The notes under the pieces were generated by a model. It ran no database searches, had not been told where the DNA came from, and saw only the letters and a list, made by a program, of their open reading frames with translations. A stretch of DNA of 64,000 nucleotides from positions 124,001 through 188,000 of the forward strand of contig NZ_JAGHKQ010000001.1 in the NCBI RefSeq assembly GCF_017742235.1, written 5' to 3'. The DNA comes from Bacillus sp. 165 (lineage in GTDB: Bacteria; Bacillota; Bacilli; Bacillales; Bacillaceae_G). The stretch's first letter is position 1. Every line of letters begins with the position of its first letter. Both the position numbers and the translations under genes were made by a program. This document shows positions 37,008 through 47,103 of this stretch, one piece after another.

Positions 37008-38486
37008 CTATAGAATAATCGCAATGAGACCGCCAGAACCTTCATTAATGATGCGTTCTAGCGTTTCTTTCAGTTTATATCTAGCATTTTCAGGCATCAA
37101 AGACAGTTTTGCCTGTATACCTTCGCGAACAATAGAGCTTAACGATCGTCCGAAAATATCAGAATTCCAAATAGAAAGCGGGTCATCCTCAAAATCTTGC
37201 ATCAAATAACGAACTAATTCTTCGCTTTGTTTTTCTGTACCAATAATCGGCTCGAACGTTGACTCCACATCTACTTTAATCATATGAATGGAAGGAGCCA
37301 CCGCCTTCAGCTTAACTCCAAAACGAGAACCATGGCGGATAATTTCTGGTTCATCCAAGCTCATATCTGCTAAAGCAGGAGCAGCAATACCGTATCCTGT
37401 CTGTTTGACCATTCGTAATCCTTCGGCTACTTGATCATACTCTGCTTTCGCATGAGTAAAGTCAAGCATCAGCTTTAACAAATGATCCTTACCTCGAATC
37501 TCCACTCCTACCACTTCTTTTAATACATGATCATATAATTCATCCGGGGCATATAAATCTATTTCTGCGACCCCCTGACCCATATCAATTCCTGCCAGAC
37601 TTGCTCGGTCAATAAATTCATATTGGCTAAATTGCCACACGACGCGATCCACATCCCGCAGTCGTTTAATATCTTTAACCGTTTCTTGTACAGCTTCTTG
37701 ATAGCTTTGACGCAGCCAATGTTCTTCGTTTAAAACCATAACCCAGCTTGGAAGATTGACATTGACTTCTAAAACAGGGAATTCATACAACGCTTCACGC
37801 AGCACATTCAGAACATCGCCTTCACGCATCCCTTCTACGCTCATTGCAAGAACCGGAATGTCGTATTGTTCAATTAAATTTTGACGAAGCTGCTCTGTAT
37901 CTGGATGGTATGGCTGAACGGTATTAATAACCATAATAAACGGCTTTCCTACCTCTTTCAGTTCATTTACTACCCGTTCTTCTGCATCCAAGTAATCTCT
38001 TCTCGGTATTTCCCCAATCGTTCCATCTGTTGTAATGACAACACCAATGGTGGAGTGTTCCTGAATGACTTTACGTGTCCCAATTTCAGCTGCTTCATGA
38101 AATGGGATTGGTTCTTCGTACCAAGGCGTATTAATCATCCTTGGGCCATTTTCATCTTCATATCCCTTCGCTCCTGGGACTGTATATCCAACACAGTCAA
38201 CTAATCGAATATTCACATCCAACCCATCTCCGACATGGATGGACACCGCTTGATTTGGAACGAACTTTGGTTCTGTCGTCATAATTGTTCGACCTGCTGC
38301 ACTTTGCGGTAACTCATCTTGAGCTCTAGCACGGTCAGCTTCGTTCGCAATGCTAGGAATCACCGCTAATTCCATGAATTTTTTTATAAAAGTAGACTTA
38401 CCTGTTCGAACTGCACCTACTACACCTAAATAAATATCACCGCCTGTACGTTCGGCAATATCTTTAAAAATATCTACCTTTTCCAA
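37008..38486 (-). CDS. spoIVA: Spore coat morphogenetic ATPase SpoIVA
   Basis: Mother-cell protein that polymerises on the forespore surface using ATP and forms the base of the coat. The 492 aa are nearly identical in layout to B. subtilis SpoIVA, with Walker A GAVRTGKST, the switch-like VDCVGYTVPGAKG and a conserved C-terminal end EGSGGLIAIIL. Start is TTG at 38486 behind GGGAGGGA. A sigma-E-like CATATTTA lies upstream (near 38555) but I could not fix a -35. Confidence 0.97.
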   Translation of the reverse strand: MEKVDIFKDIAERTGGDIYLGVVGAVRTGKSTFIKKFMELAVIPSIANEADRARAQDELPQSAAGRTIMTTEPKFVPNQAVSIHVGDGLDVNIRLVDCVGYTVPGAKGYEDENGPRMINTPWYEEPIPFHEAAEIGTRKVIQEHSTIGVVITTDGTIGEIPRRDYLDAEERVVNELKEVGKPFIMVINTVQPYHPDTEQLRQNLIEQYDIPVLAMSVEGMREGDVLNVLREALYEFPVLEVNVNLPSWVMVLNEEHWLRQSYQEAVQETVKDIKRLRDVDRVVWQFSQYEFIDRASLAGIDMGQGVAEIDLYAPDELYDHVLKEVVGVEIRGKDHLLKLMLDFTHAKAEYDQVAEGLRMVKQTGYGIAAPALADMSLDEPEIIRHGSRFGVKLKAVAPSIHMIKVDVESTFEPIIGTEKQSEELVRYLMQDFEDDPLSIWNSDIFGRSLSSIVREGIQAKLSLMPENARYKLKETLERIINEGSGGLIAIIL

Positions 38487-38639
38487 GTGATTCCCTCCCT
38501 GAGAATTATTGGGAATAATATATGATTCTTCTAGTAGTTAGGACACTATATAAATATGATTTTGTCCTTATTTTTTATGACTGATTAAACGAAAAATTTT
38601 TAGCCTCTTATAATGACACTGCATTATTACGAAGCAAAA

Positions 38640-38678
38640 AACCCTTCTTTTAGAAACTTATTCCTAACAAGAAGGGTT
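38640..38678 (-). terminator. Terminator after yphF
   Basis: AACCCTTCTT / AAGAAGGGTT stem and T-run on the minus strand. Confidence 0.85.
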
Positions 38679-38684
38679 CATGAC

Positions 38685-39401
38685 TCATTGGACTAAAAAA
38701 ATTGGCTCATTATCTTTCACTGTATACGGGAGAGAATAAACAGGTACAAACGGTGAATCTTTCACTAGCAGAGAACGAATATCCTCATCTGGCTGCACAG
38801 TTATTTTGTTTTTTTGTAAGACTTCATACAAATCCATTCGATAATCCACATATAGTTCTCCGTTGTTATCAATCACTAGAGGGAGGTTTTTCCCTGAATA
38901 CGGACTAATTACAAACGGCTCTTCCTTGTAGCGAAGCTTTTTATAATCTAACGTGTATACTCCATTTGCAACTACCTTTTTATAGGGGGGATACCCGTAC
39001 TGATCACGATACATTTGAATTTTAAGCTTTACATCCCGAATCTGCTCTGTAATTCTAAGGTCAATAAGCCTGACTGTTGGTTTTGTTTCCACATCTATCA
39101 GTACATATTGATAGATGCCTCCATTCTCATAAGCATTTCCTGGCGGCTCTTGTATATAGCGTGGAGACAATTTCGTGAAATCTATTGGATATTTTTGGTA
39201 AATGGGTGTTTCCATATCTTTTGTCTTGATAGGAAGAAGCCCCGAATTCGCAGCTTTATATTGATCTACAGACGTTTGAACCGCAGTCAACTGGTCAGCA
39301 TAGGGGATTTGATTTTGCTGCATTTTCTCCTCCGGATACAAACAACCGGTCAATAGCGAAAGAACCATACTAAAAAGAATAGAAAGTTTCCATTTATTCA
39401 T
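38685..39401 (-). CDS. yphF: YphF family lipoprotein
   Basis: A 238-aa exported lipoprotein: signal peptide with lipobox LLTGC (Cys20), then a soluble region. Matches YphF next to spoIVA; function unknown. It lies 17 bp after yphE, so the two are co-transcribed. Confidence 0.85.
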   Translation of the reverse strand: MNKWKLSILFSMVLSLLTGCLYPEEKMQQNQIPYADQLTAVQTSVDQYKAANSGLLPIKTKDMETPIYQKYPIDFTKLSPRYIQEPPGNAYENGGIYQYVLIDVETKPTVRLIDLRITEQIRDVKLKIQMYRDQYGYPPYKKVVANGVYTLDYKKLRYKEEPFVISPYSGKNLPLVIDNNGELYVDYRMDLYEVLQKNKITVQPDEDIRSLLVKDSPFVPVYSLPYTVKDNEPIFLVQ

Positions 39402-39418
39402 TACGTTTTGTTCCTCTC

Positions 39419-39622
39419 CTATTCATTTACCGGACCGCTAAATACAACAAAAAAGATAACGAATCCTGAAGCTAACATAAGCGCATAGGCAATAAAAGCC
39501 ATTATAGCTTTTAAAAATTTATTGTTCACTTTATGTCTGCTTAATAAAATAAAAACAACAGAAATAAACATAGCAACTATGGCGCCAAGGGCAAACCACA
39601 TTTTAATAAGAGCTAAAGACAT
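39419..39622 (-). CDS. yphE: YphE family small membrane protein (DUF2768)
   Basis: A 67-aa protein with two membrane segments (about 7-28 and 39-62). Matches the small YphE/DUF2768 family found by yphF and gpsA. Function unknown. Confidence 0.78.
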   Translation of the reverse strand: MSLALIKMWFALGAIVAMFISVVFILLSRHKVNNKFLKAIMAFIAYALMLASGFVIFFVVFSGPVNE

Positions 39623-39740
39623 ATGTACAATCTCCTTTTATTAGGTATTTCTCCTGATTCTAGTAAGCTTTCCCATTATTATTTTAGCAAATTATTACGA
39701 GGAAAACTATATTTGCTTGTCCATCCGTATAAAATAAAAC

Positions 39741-39767
39741 CGAAGCGAATAGGGCAACTTCGCTTCG
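39741..39767 (-). terminator. Terminator after spoVIF-like gene
   Basis: CGAAGCGAA / TTCGCTTCG stem followed by TTTTATTTTA on the minus strand. Confidence 0.85.
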
Positions 39768-39864
39768 ATTGACTAAATATCCCATTTTCAGCTCATACAG
39801 GTTTCATACATAATATCATATGCTACATTAATACCTAGTGTTTATAGTTAAAAAGGAAACTTTT

Positions 39865-40116
39865 TTATTTTTTAAACATATTGCTTAAGGAACTAAAATC
39901 AGCAGGCATATTATTATTTATGATCATTTTAACAATTTGATCTTCCTTTTCTTTCGAAACAGGTCTTCCCGCCATGGCTGCTACTTGGCTGATTAATTGC
40001 CGCAATACTTTTTCATCTTTTAAATTTGCATTTTGTACAGATGATGCAAGCTTGAAAATATCTTCTTTATTTACTTTCGTTTGTTTCTCAACATTATCAA
40101 AAAAATTGTTGCTCAT
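39865..40116 (-). CDS. Stage VI sporulation protein F family
   Basis: An 83-aa soluble protein resembling SpoVIF (TKVNKEDIFKLASSVQNANL, LISQVAAMAGRPVSKEKED). SpoVIF is a late mother-cell factor for coat assembly in B. subtilis, where the gene (yjcC) is elsewhere. The ATG at 40116 follows GGTGGG; the frame upstream to 40185 is read-through. A sigma-K-like promoter lies in front. Confidence 0.82.
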   Translation of the reverse strand: MSNNFFDNVEKQTKVNKEDIFKLASSVQNANLKDEKVLRQLISQVAAMAGRPVSKEKEDQIVKMIINNNMPADFSSLSNMFKK

Positions 40117-40146
40117 CTTTCCCACCCTCTCGATTAATCTACATTT

Positions 40147-40174
40147 TATCGTATGCAAAAGGGTGGGAATGGTG
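40147..40174 (-). promoter_or_regulatory. Candidate sigma-K promoter of spoVIF-like gene
   Basis: Minus-strand CATACGATA (40147-40155) is an exact CATAnnnTA, with CACC (40171-40174, pattern mACm) 15 nt upstream. Confidence 0.5.
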
Positions 40175-40191
40175 AAAAAACCCAAATCAAG

Positions 40192-40216
40192 AAAAAAGAG
40201 AGGATTTCCTCCTCTC
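40192..40216 (-). terminator. Terminator after gpsA
   Basis: GAGAGGA / TCCTCTC stem with T-run on the minus strand. Confidence 0.85.
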
Positions 40217-40218
40217 CA

Positions 40219-41244
40219 TCAACTCAAGAAATCGGGAGCGTGCTCCACTTCATGCTTGCGTACACGTCCCATGAGCGCATCTACAGATTCCCTGACATCT
40301 TTTCCGTCAAATAAAACATGGTATAGAGCGCTTGTAATCGGCATTTCAACGTCCATTTTTTCCGCCAATTGATAGGCTGCCTTTGTTGTCCTAACACCTT
40401 CGACTACCATTCCCATATTTTCCAATACTTCCTCAAGCGAATGCCCTTTTCCCAACAAGTTTCCCGCACGCCAATTTCGGCTGTGCACACTTGTACATGT
40501 GACAATCAAATCACCCATTCCAGCCAGACCTGCGAAAGTCTGCGGATTAGCGCCCATTTTCCGTCCTAACCGAGCAATTTCAGCTAATCCCCTTGTCATA
40601 AGAGCCGCTTTCGCATTATCGCCGTACCCTAGACCATCAGTAATACCTGCAGCCAATGCTATAATATTTTTCAAAGCTCCTCCGAGCTCCACACCAATTA
40701 TATCCGGGTTAGTGTATACACGAAAATAAGAATTCATAAATAAATCCTGCACTTCTTCCGCTGCCTTCATATTTTTAGATGCAGAAGCAACGGTAGTCGG
40801 GTGGCGGAGTCCCACTTCTTCCGCATGACTCGGACCCGATAATACTACCACCTCTTTTATAAGGTGTGACGGTATTTCCTCTTCAATCATTTCCGAAATG
40901 CGCTTCGATGTATCCGGCTCTATCCCTTTGCTCGCATGGATAAACGTTACCGGCGTCTTAATTACAGTTTGAATTTTTCGACATACTTCCCTGATCGCCT
41001 TTGTCGGTACAACAAGCAATACATGACTCACTTCACTAAGGGCTTCCTCTAGTGATGCATATGCCTGTATATTTGCCGGCAAATCCACTCCAGGCAAGTA
41101 ACGATGATTTTGGTGCGTCTCGTTGATTTCAGCAATATGCTCTGGATTATTTCCCCATAGACGGACTTCATTACCATTATCAGCCAGCACTAAGGCCAAT
41201 GCTGTACCCCAACTTCCTGCTCCCACTACTGTAATGTTCCCCAT
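40219..41244 (-). CDS. gpsA: NAD(P)H-dependent glycerol-3-phosphate dehydrogenase
   Basis: Makes sn-glycerol-3-phosphate from dihydroxyacetone phosphate for phospholipids. The 341-aa protein has N-terminal [10 protein letters not shown], the catalytic [16 protein letters not shown] and [13 protein letters not shown]. It follows der by 21 bp, the usual Bacillus order. Confidence 0.95.
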   Translation of the reverse strand: MGNITVVGAGSWGTALALVLADNGNEVRLWGNNPEHIAEINETHQNHRYLPGVDLPANIQAYASLEEALSEVSHVLLVVPTKAIREVCRKIQTVIKTPVTFIHASKGIEPDTSKRISEMIEEEIPSHLIKEVVVLSGPSHAEEVGLRHPTTVASASKNMKAAEEVQDLFMNSYFRVYTNPDIIGVELGGALKNIIALAAGITDGLGYGDNAKAALMTRGLAEIARLGRKMGANPQTFAGLAGMGDLIVTCTSVHSRNWRAGNLLGKGHSLEEVLENMGMVVEGVRTTKAAYQLAEKMDVEMPITSALYHVLFDGKDVRESVDALMGRVRKHEVEHAPDFLS

Positions 41245-41265
41245 GAAATCACACCCTCTTTTCAG

Positions 41266-42576
41266 TTAGTCTCTTGCTCTTCCTTTAATTTTAATTGGTG
41301 TTCCGACAAAACCAAAGGCGTCACGTATACGATTTTCCAAGAAACGCTCGTAAGAAAAGTGAAGTAATTCCGGATCATTAACAAACACTACAAATGTAGG
41401 CGGCTTCACCGCTACTTGCGTGGCGTAATAGATTTTCAAACGCTTGTTATTATGAGTCGGGGTTGGATTCATAGCAACTGCATCCATAATCACATCATTC
41501 AATACATTTGTTTGTACGCGTATAGCATGACTTTCACTAGCCACATTAATCATCGGCAGTAATGTATGGATGCGCTTTTTTGTTTTCGCAGATAAGAATA
41601 CGATTGGTGCATAATCCAAAAATTGGAAATGAGCACGGATTTTTTCCTCAAACTCCTTCATCGTTTTTTCATCTTTTTCTACTGCATCCCACTTATTTAC
41701 AACAATCACAACTGCACGTCCCGCCTCATGTGCATAACCTGCAATTTTTTTATCTTGCTCAATGATACCTTCTTCTCCGTCTAACACAACGAGCACAACA
41801 TCTGAACGCTCTATCGCTCGTAACGCACGCAGTACACTGTATTTTTCGGTGCTTTCATACACTTTTCCTCTTTTACGCATACCCGCTGTATCAATGATGA
41901 CATAGTCTTGTCCATCTTTATGATACGGCGTATCGACTGCATCACGCGTCGTTCCTGCAATATTGCTGACAATTACACGATCTTCACCAAGTAACGCATT
42001 TACAAGAGACGACTTTCCTACGTTCGGACGGCCAATTAAAGAAAATTTTATTGTCTCTTCATCATAACTGTCTGTATCATTTTTAGGAAAATGCTCGACC
42101 GCAGCATCAAGCAAATCTCCTAACCCTAATCCATGTGAACCCGAAATCGGATAAGGCTCACCAAATCCAAGCGCATAAAAGTCATATATATCATTGCGCA
42201 TTTCTGGATTATCCACTTTATTGACCGCCAACACAACCGGTTTTTTTGATTTGTATAAAATCTTCGCTACCTCTTCATCTGCAGCTGTTACACCTTCACG
42301 GCCGTTCGTCATAAAAATAATAACATCCGCTTCGTCAATGGCGATTTCAGCCTGCTGACGAATTTGAGTTAAAAACGGCTCATCTCCAATATCAATTCCA
42401 CCTGTATCAATAATATTAAATTCATGATTTAACCATTCTCCCGCACTGTAAATACGGTCTCTCGTTACTCCTGGTATATCTTCAACAATGGAAATTCTCT
42501 CTCCTACAATACGATTAAAAATAGTGGACTTCCCTACATTCGGGCGACCTACTATTGCAACTACAGGTTTTGCCAT
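41266..42576 (-). CDS. der: Ribosome-assembly GTPase Der (EngA)
   Basis: Essential 50S assembly factor with two tandem GTPase domains, each with GRPNVGKS, and a C-terminal KH-like domain; 436 aa as in B. subtilis. NKVD and NKWD base-recognition motifs are visible. An ATG 9 bp upstream overlaps the AAGGATG site, so 42576 is the start. Confidence 0.96.
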   Translation of the reverse strand: MAKPVVAIVGRPNVGKSTIFNRIVGERISIVEDIPGVTRDRIYSAGEWLNHEFNIIDTGGIDIGDEPFLTQIRQQAEIAIDEADVIIFMTNGREGVTAADEEVAKILYKSKKPVVLAVNKVDNPEMRNDIYDFYALGFGEPYPISGSHGLGLGDLLDAAVEHFPKNDTDSYDEETIKFSLIGRPNVGKSSLVNALLGEDRVIVSNIAGTTRDAVDTPYHKDGQDYVIIDTAGMRKRGKVYESTEKYSVLRALRAIERSDVVLVVLDGEEGIIEQDKKIAGYAHEAGRAVVIVVNKWDAVEKDEKTMKEFEEKIRAHFQFLDYAPIVFLSAKTKKRIHTLLPMINVASESHAIRVQTNVLNDVIMDAVAMNPTPTHNNKRLKIYYATQVAVKPPTFVVFVNDPELLHFSYERFLENRIRDAFGFVGTPIKIKGRARD

Positions 42577-42611
42577 TGTTCCCATCCTTTCCTTTTCTTA
42601 TGTCCTTATGT

Positions 42612-42638
42612 AAAAAGCCCTTCTTTTATAAGAAGGGA
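42612..42638 (-). terminator. Terminator after the YIEGIA-partner gene
   Basis: CCCTTCTT / AAGAAGGG stem, 4-nt loop, T-run on the minus strand. Confidence 0.85.
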
Positions 42639-42697
42639 TACTTGTTATCATTTCGTTTACAAAAGGCTGAAAACCACACAAATTATATCATACTTTC

Positions 42698-42886
42698 CTA
42701 ATGCTTCACAATAATATATACATTTTCTTGCAAACGGTGAGCAATTCCATCCAGAATCGCTTCCAAATTAGCTGCAACAAATTCCATCTCCTCAACAGAT
42801 TCACAAGTAAACAAAGGCGCCCCTCCAGCAAATTTGCTGTCGTCTGTTGTAATCACTGCTAGTATACATTTAGTAAGCGATGTCAT
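42698..42886 (-). CDS. Small partner protein of YIEGIA family (capping-complex type)
   Basis: A 62-aa soluble protein with no membrane segment, beginning MTSLTKCILAVITTD. It overlaps the YIEGIA-domain gene by 4 bp (ATGA), so its synthesis is coupled to that membrane protein. A small family called capping complex subunit for YIEGIA is known at this place in Bacillus; I assign it by position and general resemblance. Biochemical role unknown. Confidence 0.7.
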   Translation of the reverse strand: MTSLTKCILAVITTDDSKFAGGAPLFTCESVEEMEFVAANLEAILDGIAHRLQENVYIIVKH

Positions 42887-43773
42887 ACTTCTTCACGCTC
42901 CCGATTTAACGCCTTACTCGACATACGGATTGCATTTTCTAATGTAGGAACTTGGCCGATAACACGCATAGCCCTATCTACATCCTGCTCTTGAGGCAAG
43001 ACAAATACCCCTATTCTTCCATCATTTAAATCCCGCTTAGCAAGTGGAACCAATGCCGGAGTCCCAGAATCACGATATACACCTAATGCAACAGACATAT
43101 CATGTAAAATCGCTTGGCGCTGCCCTAAGTTTGCTAACGTAATTTGCGCATCCATGGACTTCGGTTTCAAAATAAACCCCATTCCATACCGCATAATCTC
43201 TTCCTGTCTGACAGGCAATCCGATATTCATAATATAGATATTATCTATATACAACCCTGCCCCTTCAAATCGAAGCGGTACATGTTCAATTTCTACAAGG
43301 TCTACGAGCTTGTTTCCAGTCATCAGTCTGCGTGCAATAATAAAGCTAATAATACCTGCTGCTACTCCTGCATAGACATTCCAAGCCAAATAAGCAAACG
43401 TAGTGACAAATGAAGTAAAAATAGCTAAGTAGTTTCTGCTTTCAAATACAAGAGCAATGCCTTCAATATAGGTACTTCCTCTTGGAACGAGTTCATACCC
43501 ATCCAATTGCGACAAAGTGTTTCTCTCCATATTGCGAACATCACGAAATTGTGAAGCAGCTAGAGTAAGAAATGTGATAGCGGAAAAATCCTTTTTCATA
43601 ATAGATGGAATTGCAATTGCGCCTAACGCTGCTGCAATAAATCCCATTGCGACATGCACTACCTTCCCGTGCAAGCGGGTTGGATATTGCCTTGTATCAG
43701 TTCGCAGCATATACAATCTTGTGGCAAGTCCGACGATAACTCCAAATAATATTGGATAAGTATATTGATTCAT
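42883..43773 (-). CDS. YIEGIA family membrane protein
   Basis: A 296-aa protein with N-terminal and central hydrophobic segments and the literal motif YIEGIA at residues 102-107; the last 130 residues are soluble. Corresponds in place to yphB of B. subtilis, now linked to spore envelope assembly (seaA), though that equivalence is from gene order. It lies 3 bp after yphA and overlaps its small partner. Confidence 0.8.
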   Translation of the reverse strand: MNQYTYPILFGVIVGLATRLYMLRTDTRQYPTRLHGKVVHVAMGFIAAALGAIAIPSIMKKDFSAITFLTLAASQFRDVRNMERNTLSQLDGYELVPRGSTYIEGIALVFESRNYLAIFTSFVTTFAYLAWNVYAGVAAGIISFIIARRLMTGNKLVDLVEIEHVPLRFEGAGLYIDNIYIMNIGLPVRQEEIMRYGMGFILKPKSMDAQITLANLGQRQAILHDMSVALGVYRDSGTPALVPLAKRDLNDGRIGVFVLPQEQDVDRAMRVIGQVPTLENAIRMSSKALNREREEV

Positions 43774-43776
43774 AGG

Positions 43777-44376
43777 CTACCCTTGTCTCTCCCTTACTTG
43801 TTTTTGCTTAAATTGCTCTAGATAAGTAAAACCCTTAAACAGCGTATACAAGCTATACATAAGAGCTATAGACCCAGATAACACATCCAAAAAAGCATAA
43901 GAGCCAATATCATTATGAAAACCAAATTTTTTTAAGACTAAGGCGACAAACCATTCTCCTTGTACAATTCCAATAAACAGAATAGCGACTCTCATTTGCC
44001 GTTCTTTTACAAGTAAGATTACTCCGTATACTAACAGTCCACTCAGCATAACTACTCGGTTTATTGCAATCCAAACCGGATCATACAATTCAATCAAATG
44101 AAAAGTTGCATAAATCATCGCAACAACTGTTGTGGATATAACAGAATAAATGATCTTCCACGTTGTTTGCTTTGCTAATATACAAAATCCATAGACAATA
44201 AGTACAACAGTGCTTCCATTTACATGAAACACACCTAGAGGAATATTCGCTGATGCCCCCATAATAAGAAGCAATAAAAACACAGCTGTTAAATTCCGTT
44301 GTGTATTTTTTTTCATCATAAATGTCGCTATAATCCAACCGCCCCAACACAAACAGTAAAATATGCTTCCTTCCAT
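43777..44376 (-). CDS. yphA: YphA family membrane protein
   Basis: A 199-aa protein with about six hydrophobic helices, matching YphA by position and general layout. Function unknown. First gene of yphA, YIEGIA gene, small partner; probably one transcript. Confidence 0.75.
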   Translation of the reverse strand: MEGSIFYCLCWGGWIIATFMMKKNTQRNLTAVFLLLLIMGASANIPLGVFHVNGSTVVLIVYGFCILAKQTTWKIIYSVISTTVVAMIYATFHLIELYDPVWIAINRVVMLSGLLVYGVILLVKERQMRVAILFIGIVQGEWFVALVLKKFGFHNDIGSYAFLDVLSGSIALMYSLYTLFKGFTYLEQFKQKQVRERQG

Positions 44377-44485
44377 GTTTCTACCTCCTACTATTTCCAG
44401 TATGGAATGAATTTATGAAAATTAATCTCCCAGACTGAATAGTTTCTGTCCATTCACAAACACTGATAGTAAGGAGGTGGGAATC

Positions 44486-44620
44486 ATGGGGAAAGATCGC
44501 CAAGAAAAAAAGCTCAAACAATCGCGAAGAGTGGAATCTGACCGTGACCAATCATTACAATACCCTGGAGCGACCGGTTTAGATACACCGGAACAAGCCC
44601 GTCAGCAAAACCAACACTAG
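44486..44620 (+). CDS. YpzI-like small protein
   Basis: A 44-codon frame starting MGKDRQEKKLKQSRRVESD behind a very strong AAGGAGGTG site. Highly charged, then DTPEQARQQNQH at the end. It resembles the YpzI family of small Bacillus proteins found between yphA and fni. Function unknown. It is transcribed against its neighbours and ends at a bidirectional hairpin shared with fni. Confidence 0.75.
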   Translation: MGKDRQEKKLKQSRRVESDRDQSLQYPGATGLDTPEQARQQNQH

Positions 44621-44659
44621 CACTTGTAAATCTCAGAATGGTATCTTAGTGAAATACAA

Positions 44660-44693
44660 AAAGCGATGCAACATTATCGTTGCATCGCTTTTC
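44660..44693. terminator. Bidirectional terminator between ypzI-like gene and fni
   Basis: AAGCGATGCAA / TTGCATCGCTT stem with T-runs on both sides; its right arm encodes the last fni codons. Confidence 0.9.
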
Positions 44694-45738
44694 TTTGGCT
44701 AAACCCTGTTGTCTGGATTCCTCTTTGCTGCAGCCAATGATATGTTTCTCCTGTAATGACTAATGGAACTTGGTGCATATCAGACACAGTCGTTGCTCCA
44801 AGGGCAGTCATCATGATTTTCAGGTCTTCATGAATGAGTCCTATTTCTTTTATTAAGGGCTCAATTCCTTCATTGAGCAATATCTTTAAAAAGTAACCTG
44901 CAAATGCGGCTGCAGATGCCCCTAAAGCCAACGCCTTTGCACAGTCTAACGCGGTTTGTACTCCGCCTGATGCAATAAAAGAAGCTGTTTTCCCTGTAGA
45001 ATAAGCCTCAGCTATAGAAGCAGCAGTAGGAATTCCCCATTCATTAAAATAAGATAATACTCGTGTACGTCTTGCATTTTCAATGTTTGCGAAATTTGTT
45101 CCACCAAATCCACCCACATCAATGATTGTAACTCCGATTTCCTCTAAAGAACGGATCGTCTCCTGCCCCATACCAAATCCAACTTCCTTAACAATTACAG
45201 GTACATCGCATTGCTGTACAATTGTTTCAATACGGCGCAATGCACCGGTAAAATCTCGGTCTCCCTCGGGCATGGTTAGCTCCTGGATAACGTTTAAATG
45301 AATTTGTATAGCATTTGCTTCAAGCATGGAAACTGCTCGATTCGCTTGTTCAATAGTAGCTTCACTTCCCAAATTAGCAAATACAATTCCATCAGGATTA
45401 ACCTTGCGAACTACTTGAAAAGACTTCTTTTCATTCATATCTTTTAAAGCTGCCATTTGAGAACCGACCGCCATAGCAATACCATGATGATGCGCTGCCA
45501 GCGCGAGCCCCTCATTAATTTTTTCCGTTTGTTCCCCGCCGCCGCCAGTCATTGCATTGATTAAAATAGGCGAACTTAGGAAAAGTTCGCCTATTTGCGT
45601 CTTCAGACATACATCTTGCAACGCGGTGTTCGGTAAGCTTTGATGAACAAAGGAAATATCTTGAAATCCATGACAACGCGATTGTCCAGTAGAAATCGCA
45701 TGTTGTACATGATCAAGTTTTCGTTGTGCTCTGCTCAC
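44674..45738 (-). CDS. fni: Type 2 isopentenyl-diphosphate delta-isomerase
   Basis: FMN- and NADPH-dependent interconversion of IPP and DMAPP. The 354-aa TIM-barrel enzyme has [25 protein letters not shown] and [13 protein letters not shown]. Start is GTG at 45738 behind GGGGGA. It follows the S1-like gene by 12 bp. Confidence 0.95.
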   Translation of the reverse strand: MSRAQRKLDHVQHAISTGQSRCHGFQDISFVHQSLPNTALQDVCLKTQIGELFLSSPILINAMTGGGGEQTEKINEGLALAAHHHGIAMAVGSQMAALKDMNEKKSFQVVRKVNPDGIVFANLGSEATIEQANRAVSMLEANAIQIHLNVIQELTMPEGDRDFTGALRRIETIVQQCDVPVIVKEVGFGMGQETIRSLEEIGVTIIDVGGFGGTNFANIENARRTRVLSYFNEWGIPTAASIAEAYSTGKTASFIASGGVQTALDCAKALALGASAAAFAGYFLKILLNEGIEPLIKEIGLIHEDLKIMMTALGATTVSDMHQVPLVITGETYHWLQQRGIQTTGFSQRKAMQR

Positions 45739-45750
45739 ACAAATCCCCCA

Positions 45751-46896
45751 TTATTTTTTTAATTTCTTCAGCTGATCTCCAATTAAATCCCCTAATTGGA
45801 ACATAGAAGTTTCTTGGCTTGGTTGATATTTAGTAAAATCTTCTTTTACCTCTTCCTCTGCAGCTTCTTTTATACTTAAAGAAATACGCTTGTCAGATTC
45901 ATTTACTTCCAGTACTTTTACTTGAACTAATTGACCAACTTCAAGTACTTCGTTAGGATTTTTCACATGTTTATTTGCGATTTGTGAAACATGTACCAAC
46001 CCTTCTACAGAAGGTAAGATTTCAACAAATGCGCCAAATGTCACAAGACGTTTTACTGTACCTTCCATAATGTTGCCAACTTTGACTTTTTCTGCTACTC
46101 CATACCATGGACCAGGTTGAACAGCCTTCATAGATAAAGAAACGCGTTGTGTATCTGCATCAACAGAAAGAACCTTTACTTTAACCGTTTGACCTTCTTG
46201 CAATACATCAGATGGCTTTTCTACACGCTCATGTGATAATTGAGAAATATGAACTAATCCATCTACTCCGCCAATGTTAACAAATGCACCAAAATCCGTT
46301 AAACGCTGTACAGTTCCTTCGACTACTTCTCCAGCTTTAATAGACTGCACTGCATTTTTCTTCTTGGCTTGCAGCTCTTCTTCTACAACTGCTTTATGGG
46401 AAAGGATCACACGATTTTTCTCTTTATCCAATTCAACAATTTTTACAGTTAACGTCTTACCTTTGTAATCGGAAAAGTCTTCTACATAATGAGCTTCTAC
46501 TAGGGACGCTGGAATGAATCCTCTCACGCCTAAATCTGCAACAAGACCGCCGTTTACAACATCTTTTACAGTTACTTCAAATACTTCACCGCTTTCAAAC
46601 TTAGCATATAATACATCCCAAGCTTTTTCACCATCTACAGCACGCTTGGACAATACAAGATCATCCTCTTCAAGTTTAATGACTTTTAACTCTAGTGTTT
46701 GACCTTCCTGCACTGCATCTCCTGCTTTTTCAATATGAACATTTGCCAGTTCACTAATCGGGATAATACCTTCTGTTTTGTAACCCACATCCACAAGCAC
46801 TTGCTTATCTTCTACTTTTGTTACTTGACCTGAAACTACATCCCCTACTTGAAAAGTCTTTGCTTCTACCACTTCTTCATTCATTTTTTCTACCAT
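45751..46896 (-). CDS. ypfD: S1-domain RNA-binding protein (ribosomal protein S1 homologue YpfD)
   Basis: A 381-aa protein with four S1 domains (near residues 15-85, 100-165, 185-255, 270-345), each with the GxVxxxxxFGxFV-type pattern. The Bacillus homologue is shorter than the six-domain E. coli S1 and is not essential. Acidic C-terminal tail. Preceded by a hairpin leader and followed by fni. Confidence 0.93.
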   Translation of the reverse strand: MVEKMNEEVVEAKTFQVGDVVSGQVTKVEDKQVLVDVGYKTEGIIPISELANVHIEKAGDAVQEGQTLELKVIKLEEDDLVLSKRAVDGEKAWDVLYAKFESGEVFEVTVKDVVNGGLVADLGVRGFIPASLVEAHYVEDFSDYKGKTLTVKIVELDKEKNRVILSHKAVVEEELQAKKKNAVQSIKAGEVVEGTVQRLTDFGAFVNIGGVDGLVHISQLSHERVEKPSDVLQEGQTVKVKVLSVDADTQRVSLSMKAVQPGPWYGVAEKVKVGNIMEGTVKRLVTFGAFVEILPSVEGLVHVSQIANKHVKNPNEVLEVGQLVQVKVLEVNESDKRISLSIKEAAEEEVKEDFTKYQPSQETSMFQLGDLIGDQLKKLKK

Positions 46897-46943
46897 GGAA
46901 ATACCTCCCTACTATAATGTCAATACAATTGTATGTATGTAGT

Positions 46944-46968
46944 AAATGGAACATATAACTTTCCATTT
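46944..46968. other. Hairpin in the leader of the S1-like gene
   Basis: AAATGGAA / TTCCATTT 8-bp stem with a 9-nt loop about 50 nt before the gene, without T-run. Confidence 0.5.
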
Positions 46969-47072
46969 GTACGTACTTGTAATACAAATATTTAGAAAAT
47001 ATCTTCCTTTACTAACTTCTAACAAATCCAATAATTTGTCAAGTATATTGCTTCTGTTCCTTGAAAATAGAA

Positions 47073-47103
47073 ACAAGGAAAGAGCAGAGCATCTTTCCTT
47101 ATT
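47073..47103 (-). terminator. Terminator after cmk
   Basis: AAGGAAAGA / TCTTTCCTT stem overlapping the cmk stop codon, followed by a short T-rich run. Confidence 0.7.

Noticed and set aside
44436-44464. Sigma-G-like promoter before the ypzI-like gene
   Set aside because: GAATA is present but the -10 CAAACAC fits poorly and the spacing is off.
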